A stretch of DNA of 64,000 nucleotides from Nissolia schottii (Eukaryota > Streptophyta > Magnoliopsida > Fabales > Fabaceae): assembly GCA_003254905.1 (NCBI GenBank), contig QANU01004444.1, forward strand, positions 222,019 through 286,018, in the 5' to 3' direction. A program made the translations under genes and the position numbers. Of the stretch, positions 1 to 11,934 are shown one piece after another. Numbering within the stretch: position 1 is the stretch's first letter; every line of letters starts with the position of its first letter. The notes beneath the pieces were generated by a model, which made no database searches, had not been told where the DNA came from, and saw only the letters and a list, made by a program, of their open reading frames with translations.

Positions 1-350
1 ACTCAAATGAGATGGGTGATTATATTTAAGGGTGAGAGGAGTAAATTCTGACCATACAATTGTACATAAATGGTCAAAATTAAAAGTTATGTAGATAGCA
101 CGTGGTCACTTAAAAAGTCATACTTTATATTCAAATCTTAATTAATCATTCATACAAGATTCAATAATTATTTCTCTCATTCACTTATACAATCACTCTT
201 CTCACTTTATACATTCCCTATTAAATTCCATTTAAATGTTTATTTATATAAAAAAGATATAATTGTAACAAAAAAAAAGCATAAATAAAGCATCCCAAAT
301 ATTAGTTATTTTAACTAAAACATGATAAATTATTATGTATGTGTGCATGG
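1..350. other. AT-rich intergenic DNA, no gene seen
   Basis: I see no coding potential, RNA gene or clear repeat boundary here. It is simple AT-rich plant intergenic sequence. Confidence 0.6.
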
Positions 351-930
351 TTGTTAAACTCTCGAACTAACTCGTAAACTTTTATGAGTTTAAGATTCTA
401 CTACCAAAAACGAGTAAACACTCATGTAAACTCTCTTTTAGTAAACTCGTTCTAATTTAAGTAAACTCTTGATTCTACTAACTATAGTTTACGAGTCAAA
501 ATCGACCTACGAGTTTACCTCAAAATATACAAATTTGGTAACTTTGTTGAATACTTAACTGACTTTGTTTATGTTAGAGAATATCTATTGAGTTTATTAA
601 GTTAATTTTATATATGTATCATAATTGTGCTATATATTATTGAACTGTAAAGTAATATACATACAAAATAAAGTATGACATAACAACTAAATGCCATGCA
701 TTAAGGTATATTTATGATATTTCTCTCATTTATTTTATATTAAAGTTAACATTATTGAATGTTAATTATATAAATACAATATTTAATCATGTTCAGTTGC
801 TAATAATATTGTTTATAACATATTTTTTACGTATATATGTAAACTCTTGTGATCAGTTTACGAATCGAGTTTACGATTCGAGTTTACTGAGGTTTCATGA
901 GTTTACTTAAACTCTCGAGTTTGACAATCT
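351..930. mobile_element. hAT-like non-autonomous element with dense GTAAACTC subterminal repeats
   Basis: The left end reads TTGTTAAACTCTCGAACTAA and the right end, reverse-complemented, starts GATTGTCAAACTCGAGAGTT, giving imperfect terminal inverted repeats. About a dozen copies of GAGTTTAC or GTAAACTC in both orientations are packed into roughly 380-525 and 838-925. The middle is AT-rich and has no ORF. Clustered short subterminal motifs in both orientations are typical of hAT-type MITEs, where they bind transposase. The flanks (GTGTGCATG and TGTGTATG) could be a decayed 8-bp target duplication. Exact ends are uncertain by a few bases. Confidence 0.6.
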
Positions 931-1178
931 TGTATGTGTATGATTATTTTATGTTTAGCTAAATGATTTTCAAATTTTTTATATACATTTAGTCTATTTA
1001 TGAACTAATTAATGTTTAATTTGGTTAATTTAAATGGTTTGATGCCAATTTTAAATAAACATTGAGTTAAAGTCAGGTGAATAACAAAAGTAGTACTCGT
1101 TTTATTTTTTAATAGTTATTCACTTTGAGTTATAAACAGATATTAAGAAAAGAGAAATGTTTTGGGGTCAAACCCAAA

Positions 1179-3495
1179 CACTACCAAAAACAAGCAATTA
1201 GAATTTAGTGGCGGATATGCACAACTGCCGCTGATGTAGTGAACATTGCATTTTCTCGCCTGTTCACTACAACCGCCGTAAAGGAATTGAAACTAGCGGC
1301 AGTTACAAAGCAATTCATGGCGGTTGGTGGATTTTTTAATTATTAAATTACGCATTGACCATCTGTGGTGCTTTCTCTCTCAATCAATCTCGCCTTCTTC
1401 ATTTGATTGAGAGGTGGATCTTCGTGCTCAATGCTTTAGGGTTCGCGGTTCCATTCATGTCAGACGCTACGAATGCAATCAATATTAGGTTTGGTTCTAT
1501 GACCACTCCGTATCTTCTAAAATCGTGGCCATGGACAGTGTCGTATATAGTTTCACGATTCCAAGCATTAGTGATTGGGACGGCGAAGTTGATGCCACTA
1601 TATAATTATTGAGATTTACCATTATACACATTATAGGCTGGCTTAGTCCATAGGGCACTTGTTCAAGTTACATGGTGCATAAATGAGAAAATTTTGGTTT
1701 TTCTTACTTCAAAATTATATTGTTTTTATACGGCCATAGTGAAACAATGCTTCCTCATTTAGTTTTGAAGTAGGCTTTTGCAACGTAGCTCAAGAACCTA
1801 GAGGTGATCTCTTGGGCTGAGACTAAAGTCGAGTATATTGTTGAGTCAACAGATAAGGACAAGGAATTTTCCCATTTGCCACTAGCTTTACATAATTTTT
1901 AGTTCTTCCTATAATTTTGTGTTTTGTTTGTTGTGGGATGACTACAAGTATTAAGACATTTGACACAGAGAAAGTGGAGACCTTAATTAAAAGTATATCT
2001 CTCAATACGTTGGAACACTTCTTTACAAATGACCTAAAATTTGAAGTGTGTAAAATGTTCATAGTAGAATATATATATGGACTTGCTAGAAAGTCTAGTT
2101 TGCATATGCAGGACTACCTTCCTTTTGTCTTCCTCTTTATGGTTTTGTCTGAGATTAAGGCCATTTATCTTCTTCTCGTGTTAAGAGTGGGTCGACTTTT
2201 TGGGCTTCATCTTGGTCAATTTTGGTAGTTATTTTGATCTTGATTGATTGGTAACTGGTTTCTTCTTATTGTAGTTTGGTTGGGATGTTATCTATGAATG
2301 TCTCAAAGGTATAGGCTCACTATTGAGTTATCTCTCACTTGCAAAATGTTGACATGTAGACTGTTTTCCCTCATCTTCAATTATGCTTAATAAGGTCTAT
2401 AGGTTAACTCATAACACTAAGGTCATTTGCATAGATATAACTTGTGACAATGAGATGCTCATTATAACTGATAACAGGTATATCGCTGCGTCAAAGTAGT
2501 ATATATAACCTATCTTGATGAACCTCTTTGAAAGCTTCAGCTGGTATGAGCACAAAACTTTGTTGAATGTTGAATTCATAAGTTAAACATGGTACCCTCT
2601 TGTTGTCAACATGTGCTTTCGTTACATAATGAGACATAGGCCCCAACCCTTTATTATGGACTTAAAAGTTCTCTTTGAAGACATAATACAATAATGTCAA
2701 GGAAATCAATTACTTCATTCAAGAAAAAGAGAGTCATTCTAAAAATGTGCTGTCTTTTAAATTTCTTATCTTTTGATACCTCTAGTTTAATGTATTTTCT
2801 CGGAAGCAAATGTAAGATATGCCTTGTAAAGCTATTCCCAAAGAGAATTGATGAATGAGTCTGTGAGAACTTGACATCGATAATTTTTAGATAGGATTGT
2901 CCATTAGTATTATCTCCTAGTCCTCGTGAAATAAATGGTGGGGATTGGGTGTACATCTAAAGACTTACACTAGGTGTGAATGGATCGCCTATCTTATCAT
3001 TATTGCATATCATTATTAACATAATTACTATCTTTTTTATTGTTATGGTCTGTCATTCTACAATGTTTTGTTTTATTTATTATCTCAGATTGTAGATTTA
3101 GAATCACTAGCACATGTAAGACCATCTTCTTCTGCTAGCCATGAACCTGATGGCCAAGGACAATCGAAAACTAATTAGTTTGTCATTAACATTATGCCTA
3201 CTAGTTAGTTCAATCATTGGGTTATGAAACTTGGGTCTCCATGTTACTGCAAGATAATTAAGACATACATATTTTGTAATTTTTGTTTTCATAATACATT
3301 TTATAGTAGAGTATTTTGATATTTTGACATTTTACTGTAGAATTTTCCAGCAATTGTATGGGAACACTGCCATTTGCCGGCCGATGATGGATTTAATGAC
3401 GGTTACAGAATTGCCGTGACTTGCTGTTAGTGGTGGTTCATAACCGTCACAAAATCCAGTTTTTACCACCATTAAATGCTATTTTTCTCGTAGTG
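1179..3495. mobile_element. Non-autonomous CACTA (En/Spm-like) element
   Basis: The left end begins CACTACCAAAAACAAG and the right end finishes CTCGTAGTG, whose reverse complement is CACTACGAG, so the CACTA terminal inverted repeats are visible. Both ends carry subterminal repeats built on GGCGGTT/AACCGCC (about 1205-1330 and 3375-3470), as expected for CACTA transposase-binding regions. The flanking triplets are AAA and TAA, so the 3-bp target duplication has decayed. The 2.3-kb interior has only short shadow ORFs and no recognisable transposase, so it depends on an element elsewhere. Confidence 0.75.
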
Positions 3496-5210
3496 TAAGT
3501 TCACTTAACTCTAGAGTCAAATTATAGTTGAACCCAATAAACTTTAGATATAAGTAATTTATGAAACTAATAAATTATATTCCCCTTTCAATCATATATT
3601 ATACATCTTCAAACTCCTAATATTTTTAGAAGGGTAATAATGGCTTAGTTATCACTTATGAAGCATGGGTCCATAATAATGGAACACAAATGCGATGCCG
3701 GATACTGAAATACAATAATATTTAAAAAGTATTAAAAACAACACGACCATATAATTTATCACATGAAATATTAATATGAAATGTAATATATAAATATAAT
3801 TTTTGAAAAATATTGAACTAAATTCTTACAAAGTATAATTAAGAGTACCTAAAAAGATATTTTTAAAATATTTAATATATTAATAAATATAATTTTATAA
3901 ACACGTGGACTTTTTTACGTTATCATATTAGATTATTCAAAGTGAATTTATATCTAAAATGAGAAAACTAGATAATGTACATCATTACATAAATTAGTGC
4001 ATTAGATTGTATGGGAGTCCTATTAAATATGAAACACACTTCACTTTCTCAATTTATAATAGAAATTTTCACTCCATAGCATCTTAATCCTATCTTATCA
4101 CTACATCATGCCCCCTACGAAACGACCTCCTTGATGTGCAAGACTAATGGAACATGGGATAGTGGGACCCAATTTAGGACCAGTCCTTACTGTGATATCT
4201 TGCTTGAATAATTAAATGATAGCCGTCTGATACATCACTTTCCGGTGTGACTACTTTATATATGCATTAGCTCTGTGCATGAAGTGGACCAACCATGACT
4301 ATATATTTAAAAAGCTCACTATAATATTGTCTCATACTATTTGGAATCCTTCTTCCTTTCTATTGCTTTTATTTTGGAAAATGTTCTTTTAACGTCCCAA
4401 AAAACTCGTGTAATACCAATCACCTCTTTCATAATACATGTTGAGGATCATTTTATATAAAGTTAGTTTTATAATGTGTTATGAAAGTGGTAATAAAATG
4501 TAGAGACAATTTTGTGATTTAAATAGTAAATTTGATTTATTTTTGGTGTGTGGCAGAAATTCATTTAATATTCAGAAAAAAATATTTGTATGCTTATAAA
4601 TTATATTTAATGCATGCTACCTACACATTGATTTCTAATTTATACATTAAATAATTAATGCCTCTTGAAGGCTTATCATTGGCTTATGCTTTGCTTTTTC
4701 ATTGATACCTCTTAAATAATATTAGGTTGTTCCCCATGTGCTTCTTCCAACAATATCCCAAATAAAGATTTACTGAAAACCCGGATGGTTTAGCTATATA
4801 CTAGTGTTAATTTTACTTGCTTTAGTGGCCATAGATCAATGAGTAAAGAAAAATTAGAAATGTTCATTTTACATAAAAAGACAACATCAGATGGACATCA
4901 TAAGAAAATCATAAGGTTTATGAATATATATTAGGCATGTGTTTTTAAAAATATTTAGGTTGAGAGAAAGACTCGCCCTAAGATCTAACAATTTTTTAGA
5001 CTCATTGAAGTACTTATAAATTATTCATTAACAAGAACATTCAAATAATTGAATCCAAGTGGTTATAACAATGCATGGAGAGAAGACCAATCAAGTGATC
5101 AGCAACCATATTCACTTAATTCATGGCATTTTAATAAGGACATAACCTTTGAGTTCTAGATCTATTTTGAAATTATAGATACATTTGACAAAGTACAAAT
5201 TGAGTTTAAT
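3496..5210. other. Intergenic, AT-rich, no gene seen
   Basis: There is no ORF with coding character and no RNA gene. The section around 4060-4330 is less AT-biased and contains TATA-like runs, but no downstream gene follows it, so I do not call a promoter. Confidence 0.5.
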
Positions 5211-5267
5211 TAAAGGTTTAAATATATTTTAGGTTTAAATATATTTTAGGTCTATCGATAAATTTTT

Positions 5268-5735
5268 GAGATTTGATTTAGATTCTTAAAAAATATTTTT
5301 TTTTGGTTTTAATTCAAACATATCATAAATTACATGGTTTTAGTCTCAACTATAAGTGAGAATTTGTTAATTGTTAACGTAGTTAACAGAGTGTCATGTC
5401 AGCAGTGTCATATGAGTCAAACAAATCCACATGACCCATAATATGCTATTTAACCTGAATTTACCCTAAAATCATGATTCGTCCACAACTTGAAATTGGG
5501 TCAAAATAGCTTGTTATGGGTCGGGTTTGGACCGTGTTATGGGTCAGATGAGTTTATTTTGCTCATATGATGACATTGTTGATGTAATACTTTGTTAATC
5601 ACATTAACAGGAACAAAGTCTTACTAACGGTAGGAACTAAATCCACAAAGTCCTATACTAATGATAAGAACTAAAATCATATAATTTGGATGTTTAGACT
5701 AAAACCAAAATAATATTTTCTAGAGATCTAAATCA
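5268..5735. mobile_element. Foldback MITE (Mutator-like long-arm inverted repeat)
   Basis: The sequence from about 5268 to 5455 is an imperfect reverse complement of about 5540 to 5735. Both arms read GATTTGATTTAGAT inward, then TTGGTTTTA, then a stretch with GACCCATAA near the centre. A short direct repeat, AGGTTTAAATATATTTT twice, lies just outside at 5214-5248. The arms have diverged noticeably, so this is an old copy. The right arm stops where the next CACTA-type element begins at about 5739, so the outer right end may have been lost to that insertion. Confidence 0.7.
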
Positions 5736-5738
5736 AAT

Positions 5739-6136
5739 CAATACAAGAAAACTGGTACTTTGCGACGATTTATAAAGCATTTAGCGGCGGTTCTAAACCA
5801 CTGCTTAAAGCAATTCGCGACAGTTCTATAACTGCCATTGGATTTTAGATTAGGTTAATAGGTTTATTTATTTATTTTAGATTTGATATATTTTTTATGT
5901 GAATTGCCATAAATGTATGCACATAGAATTTTCAAATACTAAGTAAGGACATTATAAACTTTTCGATAGTTATCGCGGCGAAGTAGTGAACCGCATCAAA
6001 ATAACTGCCACAAATTTGAGTTAAACTATGACGGTTAGCGTGAACAACCGTTATGTACAATTTCACTTCCTTTATTGGCGGTTAAGAAGCAACCGCTGCT
6101 AACCAACCACCACTAGAAGCTGAATTTCTTGTAGTG
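5739..6136. mobile_element. Small CACTA-type non-autonomous element (about 0.4 kb)
   Basis: The right end is TTTCTTGTAGTG, the reverse complement of CACTACAAGAAA. The left end is the one-base variant CAATACAAGAAAAC. Subterminal GCGGTT/AACCGC repeats fill both ends (5763-5835 and 5970-6115). It contains no ORF. It is a much smaller relative of the element at 1179-3495 and directly abuts the foldback MITE on its left. Confidence 0.7.
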
Positions 6137-7234
6137 TGATAGGAGGATGAGAAGAGGAGGAGGATTAACGATGATGGAAAACGAGCTCAGGGTTGGACGC
6201 GCGTTGTTTATAAATTTGGAAAATATACAAAATACGTATTCTAATCATTAATTACTTATATTATAGAGGTGGATATATGGGGTGGTATAAAATGGGTGTA
6301 CATAGATCATGATTTTTAATAAACTAAACTAATGAGTGTAGTATTTCACAAAAAGATCAATGTTTTTAGTGAAAAAAATCAGTTTTTTTGCACATTTATT
6401 AAAAATAATTAATATTTTTGTCAAAACTACCTTTTTCATTTTTCTTCAATTCTCTACCTCTATCAAGTGTTCCTCCTATTTCATTACTAAAAATTGAAAC
6501 AATGATAAATATGTAAGATATAACAATGATAAAAAAAATTTACAAATCAAAATTACGTTAAAATCTTAAAATAACACTTATTGGTAGATAGACTTTTATT
6601 TATAAACAAAGGAAGTATTTATTATTAGCAACACCTCACTTTTAAATTTGAGTGATCCAGTGCACTGTAGAAAAGAGTCTATTTTGTGTTATGTGCCGAA
6701 AATTCTTGTTTGGTATTTCAACAGTAAAATTGTGATTCTTATCCACAATTTCGTTTCATTTATATAGCAAATACTCACGCTCAGAAATCAATTTAAATTG
6801 ATTTTTAACTTTTCTTTTTATAAAAAAGTTAAAAATCAATTTAAATCAAATTCTAATAAAAATAAATAAAAAATAAAATATGCTTACACGTAAGTTGATT
6901 TAAATTCACTCTTTTTATATTTATTTTAGAAACAACTTTGCAATCAATTTATTATGGAAATAACCAATTTTATTTATTTTATTTTCGAAAAAAATCCTAT
7001 ATACATATGTGTGTTAATTACCACATACTCTATTATTATTACATACTTAATTAATAATATTACCCTTAATCACTAAAAAATATGTATTAAGTACTAGATA
7101 TTGAAAATAATTAATTAATTTTAATATATTACTCGCATAAGTACTTTTACACAATTTGTTTTGATGAGAAAAACGCTCAAGCAACACAATTATTAATCTT
7201 TTTTTTAATGAAAAAGCCACACAATTATTAATCA
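6137..7234. other. AT-rich intergenic DNA with one strong hairpin
   Basis: No gene is seen. A 23-bp perfect inverted repeat (6791-6813 and 6824-6846, 10-base loop) is listed separately. Short ORFs on both strands look random. Confidence 0.5.
6791..6846. repeat. Perfect 23-bp hairpin
   Basis: ATTTAAATTGATTTTTAACTTTT at the left pairs perfectly with the right arm across a 10-base loop. It may be the core of a small foldback transposon or a cruciform. Nothing indicates a small-RNA gene. Confidence 0.7.
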
Positions 7235-7692
7235 TATGTGATGTAACACCCTAGCTAACAGCATACCCTCGAGTAGTACGCAATACTCACTAGGTTGTTA
7301 ATCACTTGGTGGGAATACTTATAGTCCCTTATTACCTTTTCGAAAATACTTGATTAAGGAAAATATGGACCAATTTAAAACTTTTCTACTGAGTGCATAA
7401 TTACAAAATATGAGCCATGTGTGAATCAAAGTATATAAGACAAACGATAGAGCTTGAGGCTTATAATCAATAGTCATTCATAGCATGATTATTTACCTAA
7501 GCAAGTACCTGGTCCTTCACAGATAAGTACAACCAATCATATAATATTATAATAAAGTAGATGTACATGTTATAATCATCCATACACATAATAAAAGTGC
7601 GTCCATCGCATAGCCAACTAAGCAAGTCTTCATAGCCTTGAAGATCTGTCCGTCCGTCATCGGTAGCTTGTCCTCTGTTCTTTCCTGATCCT
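7235..7692 (-). mobile_element. Ty3/gypsy LTR fragment
   Basis: Read on the minus strand this stretch ends GGGTGTTACA at about 7235, a common 3' terminus of plant gypsy LTRs. Its interior translates to a stretch with GRTDLQGYEDLLSWLCDGRT, which resembles what legume gypsy LTRs give when read through. The homology stops abruptly at the ambiguous base 7693, where OVATE-family coding sequence starts. No matching second LTR was found, so this is a fragment. The family call rests on memory of such LTRs and is moderate. Confidence 0.45.
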
Positions 7693-7693
7693 N
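7693..7693. other. Ambiguous base (N) at an LTR/gene junction
   Basis: A single N lies exactly where gypsy-LTR-like sequence stops and OVATE-family coding sequence begins. It may be a low-quality base or a join of two contigs. Confidence 0.9.
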
Positions 7694-7755
7694 GACCCTC
7701 AAACTCCCTCATTGAATACACCAACACCAACACTGACAATTGCTCGTTGTCCTTC

Positions 7756-8070
7756 ATGTCCACTCGTCAGAAGCCAGGTTCTGACGATCTGGACAACAAT
7801 ATGAACAACGAGAAGATGACGAAGAAAAAGAAGAAGGCAGTATTCAATGGCAGCGTGGCGGTGCCGACATACTCGCCGGACCCATACTTGGACTTCCGGC
7901 GATCCATGCAGGAGATGGTGGAGGCGCGGCCGGAGCTCACGGATGTGAAGTCCAATTGGCACGTGTTGCACGAGCTTCTTCTTTGTTATCTTGCTCTTAA
8001 CCCTAAGAGCACACACAAGTTCATTCTTGCTGCTTTTGCTGATCTCCTCGTTAGCCTCATGCCACTCTAG
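7756..8070 (+). CDS. OVATE family protein, C-terminal part (5' end missing or lost)
   Basis: OVATE family proteins (OFPs) are plant nuclear regulators that interact with TALE homeodomain proteins and act mostly as repressors shaping organs. From the first ATG the product is 104 aa. A basic stretch, MTKKKKKAV, sits at residues 21-29, and a complete OVATE domain covers about 36-101 (PDPYLDFRRSMQEMVEA, then HELLLCYLALN and ILAAFADLLVSLMP), ending at the stop. Known OFPs are usually 150-400 aa and intronless. Here the frame stays open upstream of the ATG to about 7694 and reads plausibly (PSNSLIEYTNTNTD), but is cut at an ambiguous base next to a gypsy LTR fragment. The real N terminus is therefore absent from this sequence. 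It could be a truncated gene or an assembly break; the domain itself shows no lesion. Confidence 0.75.
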   Translation: MSTRQKPGSDDLDNNMNNEKMTKKKKKAVFNGSVAVPTYSPDPYLDFRRSMQEMVEARPELTDVKSNWHVLHELLLCYLALNPKSTHKFILAAFADLLVSLMPL

Positions 8071-9588
8071 ATTTTTCAGCCTGTCCTCTCGCAGATTTTA
8101 AATTTTAAATTTTAGATTTTTTTTTTCTTCTTGAGCCAAGTTATTACCTATTACTAATTCTCTTTCAAATTGTAAGAATACAATAGTTATGTAGCATCTA
8201 CACTCTACACGAGTTACTTTCTGTGGTATTTAAGTGTGTTCTTATGGTGAGTATACCAAAGTTTTACAATTTTCAGGTTTTGTTAAGCAGTGTCTTAATT
8301 AGAGAGAATTGTTAAAAAGTTATAAGGTTTCAAGCATTAGAAATTGAGCTTAATTGTTATGTAGATATGAAAAAAAATTACATTATCAATCAATTAAATT
8401 CTATTACATTAACCTAAGTGATTCATCATTTTTCATTACTTCAAAAGTCATACATACTATAAAAAAAAATTAGCGCATATCAATTAAACTCTTAGAAACT
8501 TCAAATTTTTTACTTGTCAATCAATATCTTTTTTTTATGCTTATGATTCCTATAAAAGTACCTCATCCACTAGTTAGTAAAATCCTAATTTTTTTTTATC
8601 TCAACATATATTGCTGGTCCAATTAATAGTATCAAATTTGCTTTCCAATTAAATTAGTCTTTCGTAAGAGTAAAATTTTGGGGTTGTTGAGGGCATGTGT
8701 AAATTGAAAATATATATTGGAACGTGGGTAGAGATAATGATTGTCTCATTAAATTAATGTGTGGCTTTTCATTCACGTTAATTGTTTCTTGATTTGCTTG
8801 GTAGTACTACTACGTAGTGGCATCTTTGGTTTTCTTTCTTTTTGTTTAGAGTGGGGAACCCTCTATGCTTTAAAGTTTTGGTCCCCTCACCGATATGCAT
8901 TCTTTGTCTGATTCTACTTTCATCTATCACTATCCATCTTATTCACCCCCCCCCTTTTTCTTATCTTTCTTGGTTTGTTTGGGATTGACATCTTTTAAGT
9001 GTTTAAAGGAAAAGGAAGCTTGTTTGATAATTTTTGCATTTGGTTAATTCAAATAATTCGATACTTATTTTTTTAAAGCAAGATTTTGAATTTAAATTTT
9101 ACAAAGAAAAGAAAACCAATGTTCAAAGACTTTCACTCTCCGTGGTAGATCAACCTCGCTCAAATAAGATCTAATGACTTTCAATAAACTTCATATATTC
9201 TGATAATTTCGGTTTAAAAAAAGAAGGCTTGTTTGATTGAAGAACTTGAAACGCACAAATTTTATTATAGGATACTTTGGTACCTCAGGTTATAGCCCAT
9301 GACCATATTCTTAATACATTTTTGTTTGAAACGTAAAATGTTATGTTTAAGATGTTTACGCCAAACCTTCTTTAATTTAGTGTGGTCACATATAAATGAA
9401 TATACATTACTAGGAGTATGTGTCAAGGAACTTTGTTGAAACATGAAAATTTCTTGACTTTTGTGGTCATTTAATATGCCGTAGTTAGGACTTCTATCAA
9501 TTTCGCACATAATTATTGTACAAACTAAACAAAAGTCATTAAATGGCATTATTTTAGATGTAATTGATGAAAAAAAAATCAAAGAAGT
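8071..9588. other. 3' flank of the OVATE gene and intergenic DNA
   Basis: AT-rich sequence without coding potential. The first few hundred bases presumably hold the OVATE 3' UTR, but no single polyadenylation signal stands out. Confidence 0.4.
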
Positions 9589-10139
9589 TAGGGGTGTTGA
9601 AATCAAATCTAATCAAAATTGGTGAACCAATCAAAAAAATGAAAACTGATTGAAATCACAAAAATTTAGATTTGATTGAATCTTTTTTTTTAAAAAACTG
9701 ATTGAATTGGATTAGATTTTGGAATTAACTTTTAAAACTAATCCAATCTAAATCATAAATATCATATAATATAATTTTATGTTATTAAGTTTATATTTTA
9801 ACATATAGTAATTTTTATTTATTACATGATTTTTATATTCTTATTATCATTCTTACTTAAATATCATTGTATGCATGTCAAAAATGAATTGTTTGATTTT
9901 TATTGATATATTTTCATTTTATTGGCTTAAGTTATCTATAGTTTATAACATTCTAAATTTAAAATTTTCTTTTATTAAAAACTGATTAAATCAATCCAGT
10001 TCAAACTGTTAAAACTTGGATTGGGTCAGATATTTTATCTAACCAAAACCGATCCAATCCAAATTACCATAAATTATATTTTTAGATTGGCTAAATTTTT
10101 CATTCAAAACCGATACAACTCGCACCACGAACACTCCTA
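9589..10139. mobile_element. hAT-like non-autonomous element
   Basis: It begins TAGGGGTGTTGAAATC and ends CGAACACTCCTA, so the termini are the TAGGNGTGTTC inverted repeats typical of hAT elements. Subterminal runs of TTGGATTGG/CCAATCCAA-type sequence occur near both ends, and the middle is AT-rich without an ORF. The flanks AAAGAAGT and AAAAGAGT match at six of eight bases, consistent with a worn 8-bp target duplication. Length is 551 bp. Confidence 0.7.
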
Positions 10140-10353
10140 AAAAGAGTAGCTTGCGGTAGTTTAAGGATTGATCTACAAAAAATTCGTGTAGGGATTAAAA
10201 AGAGTAGCCAAAGAGACGTAATTGCCGGTAGATAATTTCGGTCCCTGTGCCTAATTTCTCTTCTTATTAGATCTTGACTCATTATTTTAACTCCTCAAGC
10301 CTTTTGAGTCTTTGTTATAACGTAATTAACCTGTCAAATTTGTCTGGTGTGTA

Positions 10354-10384
10354 AATATATATATATATGTGTGTGTGTGTGTGT
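10354..10384. repeat. (AT)n(GT)n microsatellite
   Basis: A run of alternating AT followed directly by alternating GT, a typical polymorphic dinucleotide repeat. Confidence 0.9.
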
Positions 10385-10399
10385 AAAAGTAAATATATA

Positions 10400-11394
10400 G
10401 CATTTTCTTTTGGAGGTTAGTTAATCATGGTGTTAACTGGCCTTCATTAAATAATCACTGTTTTTGGACAGTGAAAATAGTGACAAGTCTATATCAAGAC
10501 AATAACAAAGTACAATTCATTATTTAATCGACTTTTGATATCACTGAATCGTTGAATCCAGACAATGAATGAATGGCTTAGAAAAATGCCAAATTGGTGA
10601 TCAGTAAAATAATAAGAATTTTATGCAAAGAGACAGAATCACGGAATCCCAACTTTTTGCCCCCTTCATCCTTCTTTCTTTAAATCTCTGATTTTTTTTT
10701 TTCTTTAACTAGTGTATTTACCCATGCTTTGCACAAGTCAAAAACACACATCAAATAAAAACTTAAAATGAATAATAATTTAATGTAAAAAATTATATTA
10801 AAATAATTTTATAGAAAGTCTACATAAATATATTTATTGAGTTTAATTGTTATTATCATTCATCAAATAATTTTATATGTATAACTTTTATTTATGTGAC
10901 AAATTTTAATTAGATGACAATGTAAAAGAATATTACACGATTAATGCATAGCAATTAAATTAATACTTATTTGGTGTAATTTGAGCTATGAATGTTATTA
11001 TATATTTTGCAATATGTGTACCAAAAATGCTTTATGTATTTGTTTGGCATCTCCTGTATAAATTAAGTTTATCTTTGCTATAAATATTTTGCGATATTAA
11101 TATTAGTAAGAAAATTATCCTATGAGTAATTGTTTTTGTCATTTGAGCATTATTATCTTAAATATTATTTTAATATGAACTTGTAGCATAGCATTGGAAA
11201 AAAAAAAACTTGTAGCATAAGTAGTAACAATAAACAGGAACATAGAAATATAATACATGAACTATATGGACTCATTCACTCACCATGTGGATCATTTATA
11301 AATTACATATGATTTTAATAGATACATGAAACAAATGGTCACACTTGTGTTTATCATTAACTCCTAACCTGAAGTTTACGAGATTGATTGCTCA
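10400..11394. other. Intergenic, no gene seen
   Basis: AT-rich sequence with no supported ORF, RNA gene or clear transposon end. Confidence 0.45.
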
Positions 11395-11403
11395 AATAAT
11401 TTA

Positions 11404-11705
11404 GGGTTAATTAAGTTTTTAGTCTCTGTAATATGAAAAATTTTGGTTTTAGTCCCTTATGACAAGTTTTAGTCCCTATAAAGTGTGAAAATTTGATTTT
11501 GGTCACTGTGGACGGTAGGTGATATATGGACAGTGATGTAGAAATGGTCCCTGATGACAGGTTAACTGACACGTCATCACTGTCCATCACCAACAGTCCA
11601 CAGGGAGCAAAATCAAATTTTCACATTTTACAGGGACTAAAACTTGTCATGAGGGACTAAAACCAAACTTTTTCATATTACAGGGACTAAAAACTTAATT
11701 AACTC
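11404..11705. mobile_element. Mutator-like foldback MITE with perfect 9-bp target duplication
   Basis: The element opens GGGTTAATTAAGTTTTTAGT and closes with the near-exact inverse ending TTAATTAACTC. The arms (about 120 bp each, including TTAGTCCCT/AGGGACTAA blocks) pair almost perfectly around a short centre. It is flanked by the identical 9-mer AATAATTTA at 11395-11403 and 11706-11714. A 9-bp duplication is the hallmark of Mutator-superfamily transposition. High arm identity and an intact duplication suggest a fairly recent insertion. Confidence 0.88.
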
Positions 11706-11934
11706 AATAATTTAATAGCAAAATATCCAAATAATGTCATTAAGACAATTTTTGTCTTGATAATAATGGTGAGTTAATGTCTCAAGATTTTAATGATCAT
11801 TATATGTCAAATGAAACAACAGTTGAAGAGAATGATGCTCCTATTCATGTATGGTCTAGCAAAATTGTTTATTAAATGCCTCTAATTAATAGTTAGACCA
11901 TTACTTATGAGAACAAAACTTCATGTTTTGGCAT

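Noticed and set aside
10710-10745. Helitron-like end (ACTAGTG...CATGCTTTGCAC)
   Set aside because: No hairpin plus CTRR 3' terminus or 5' TC partner could be identified.
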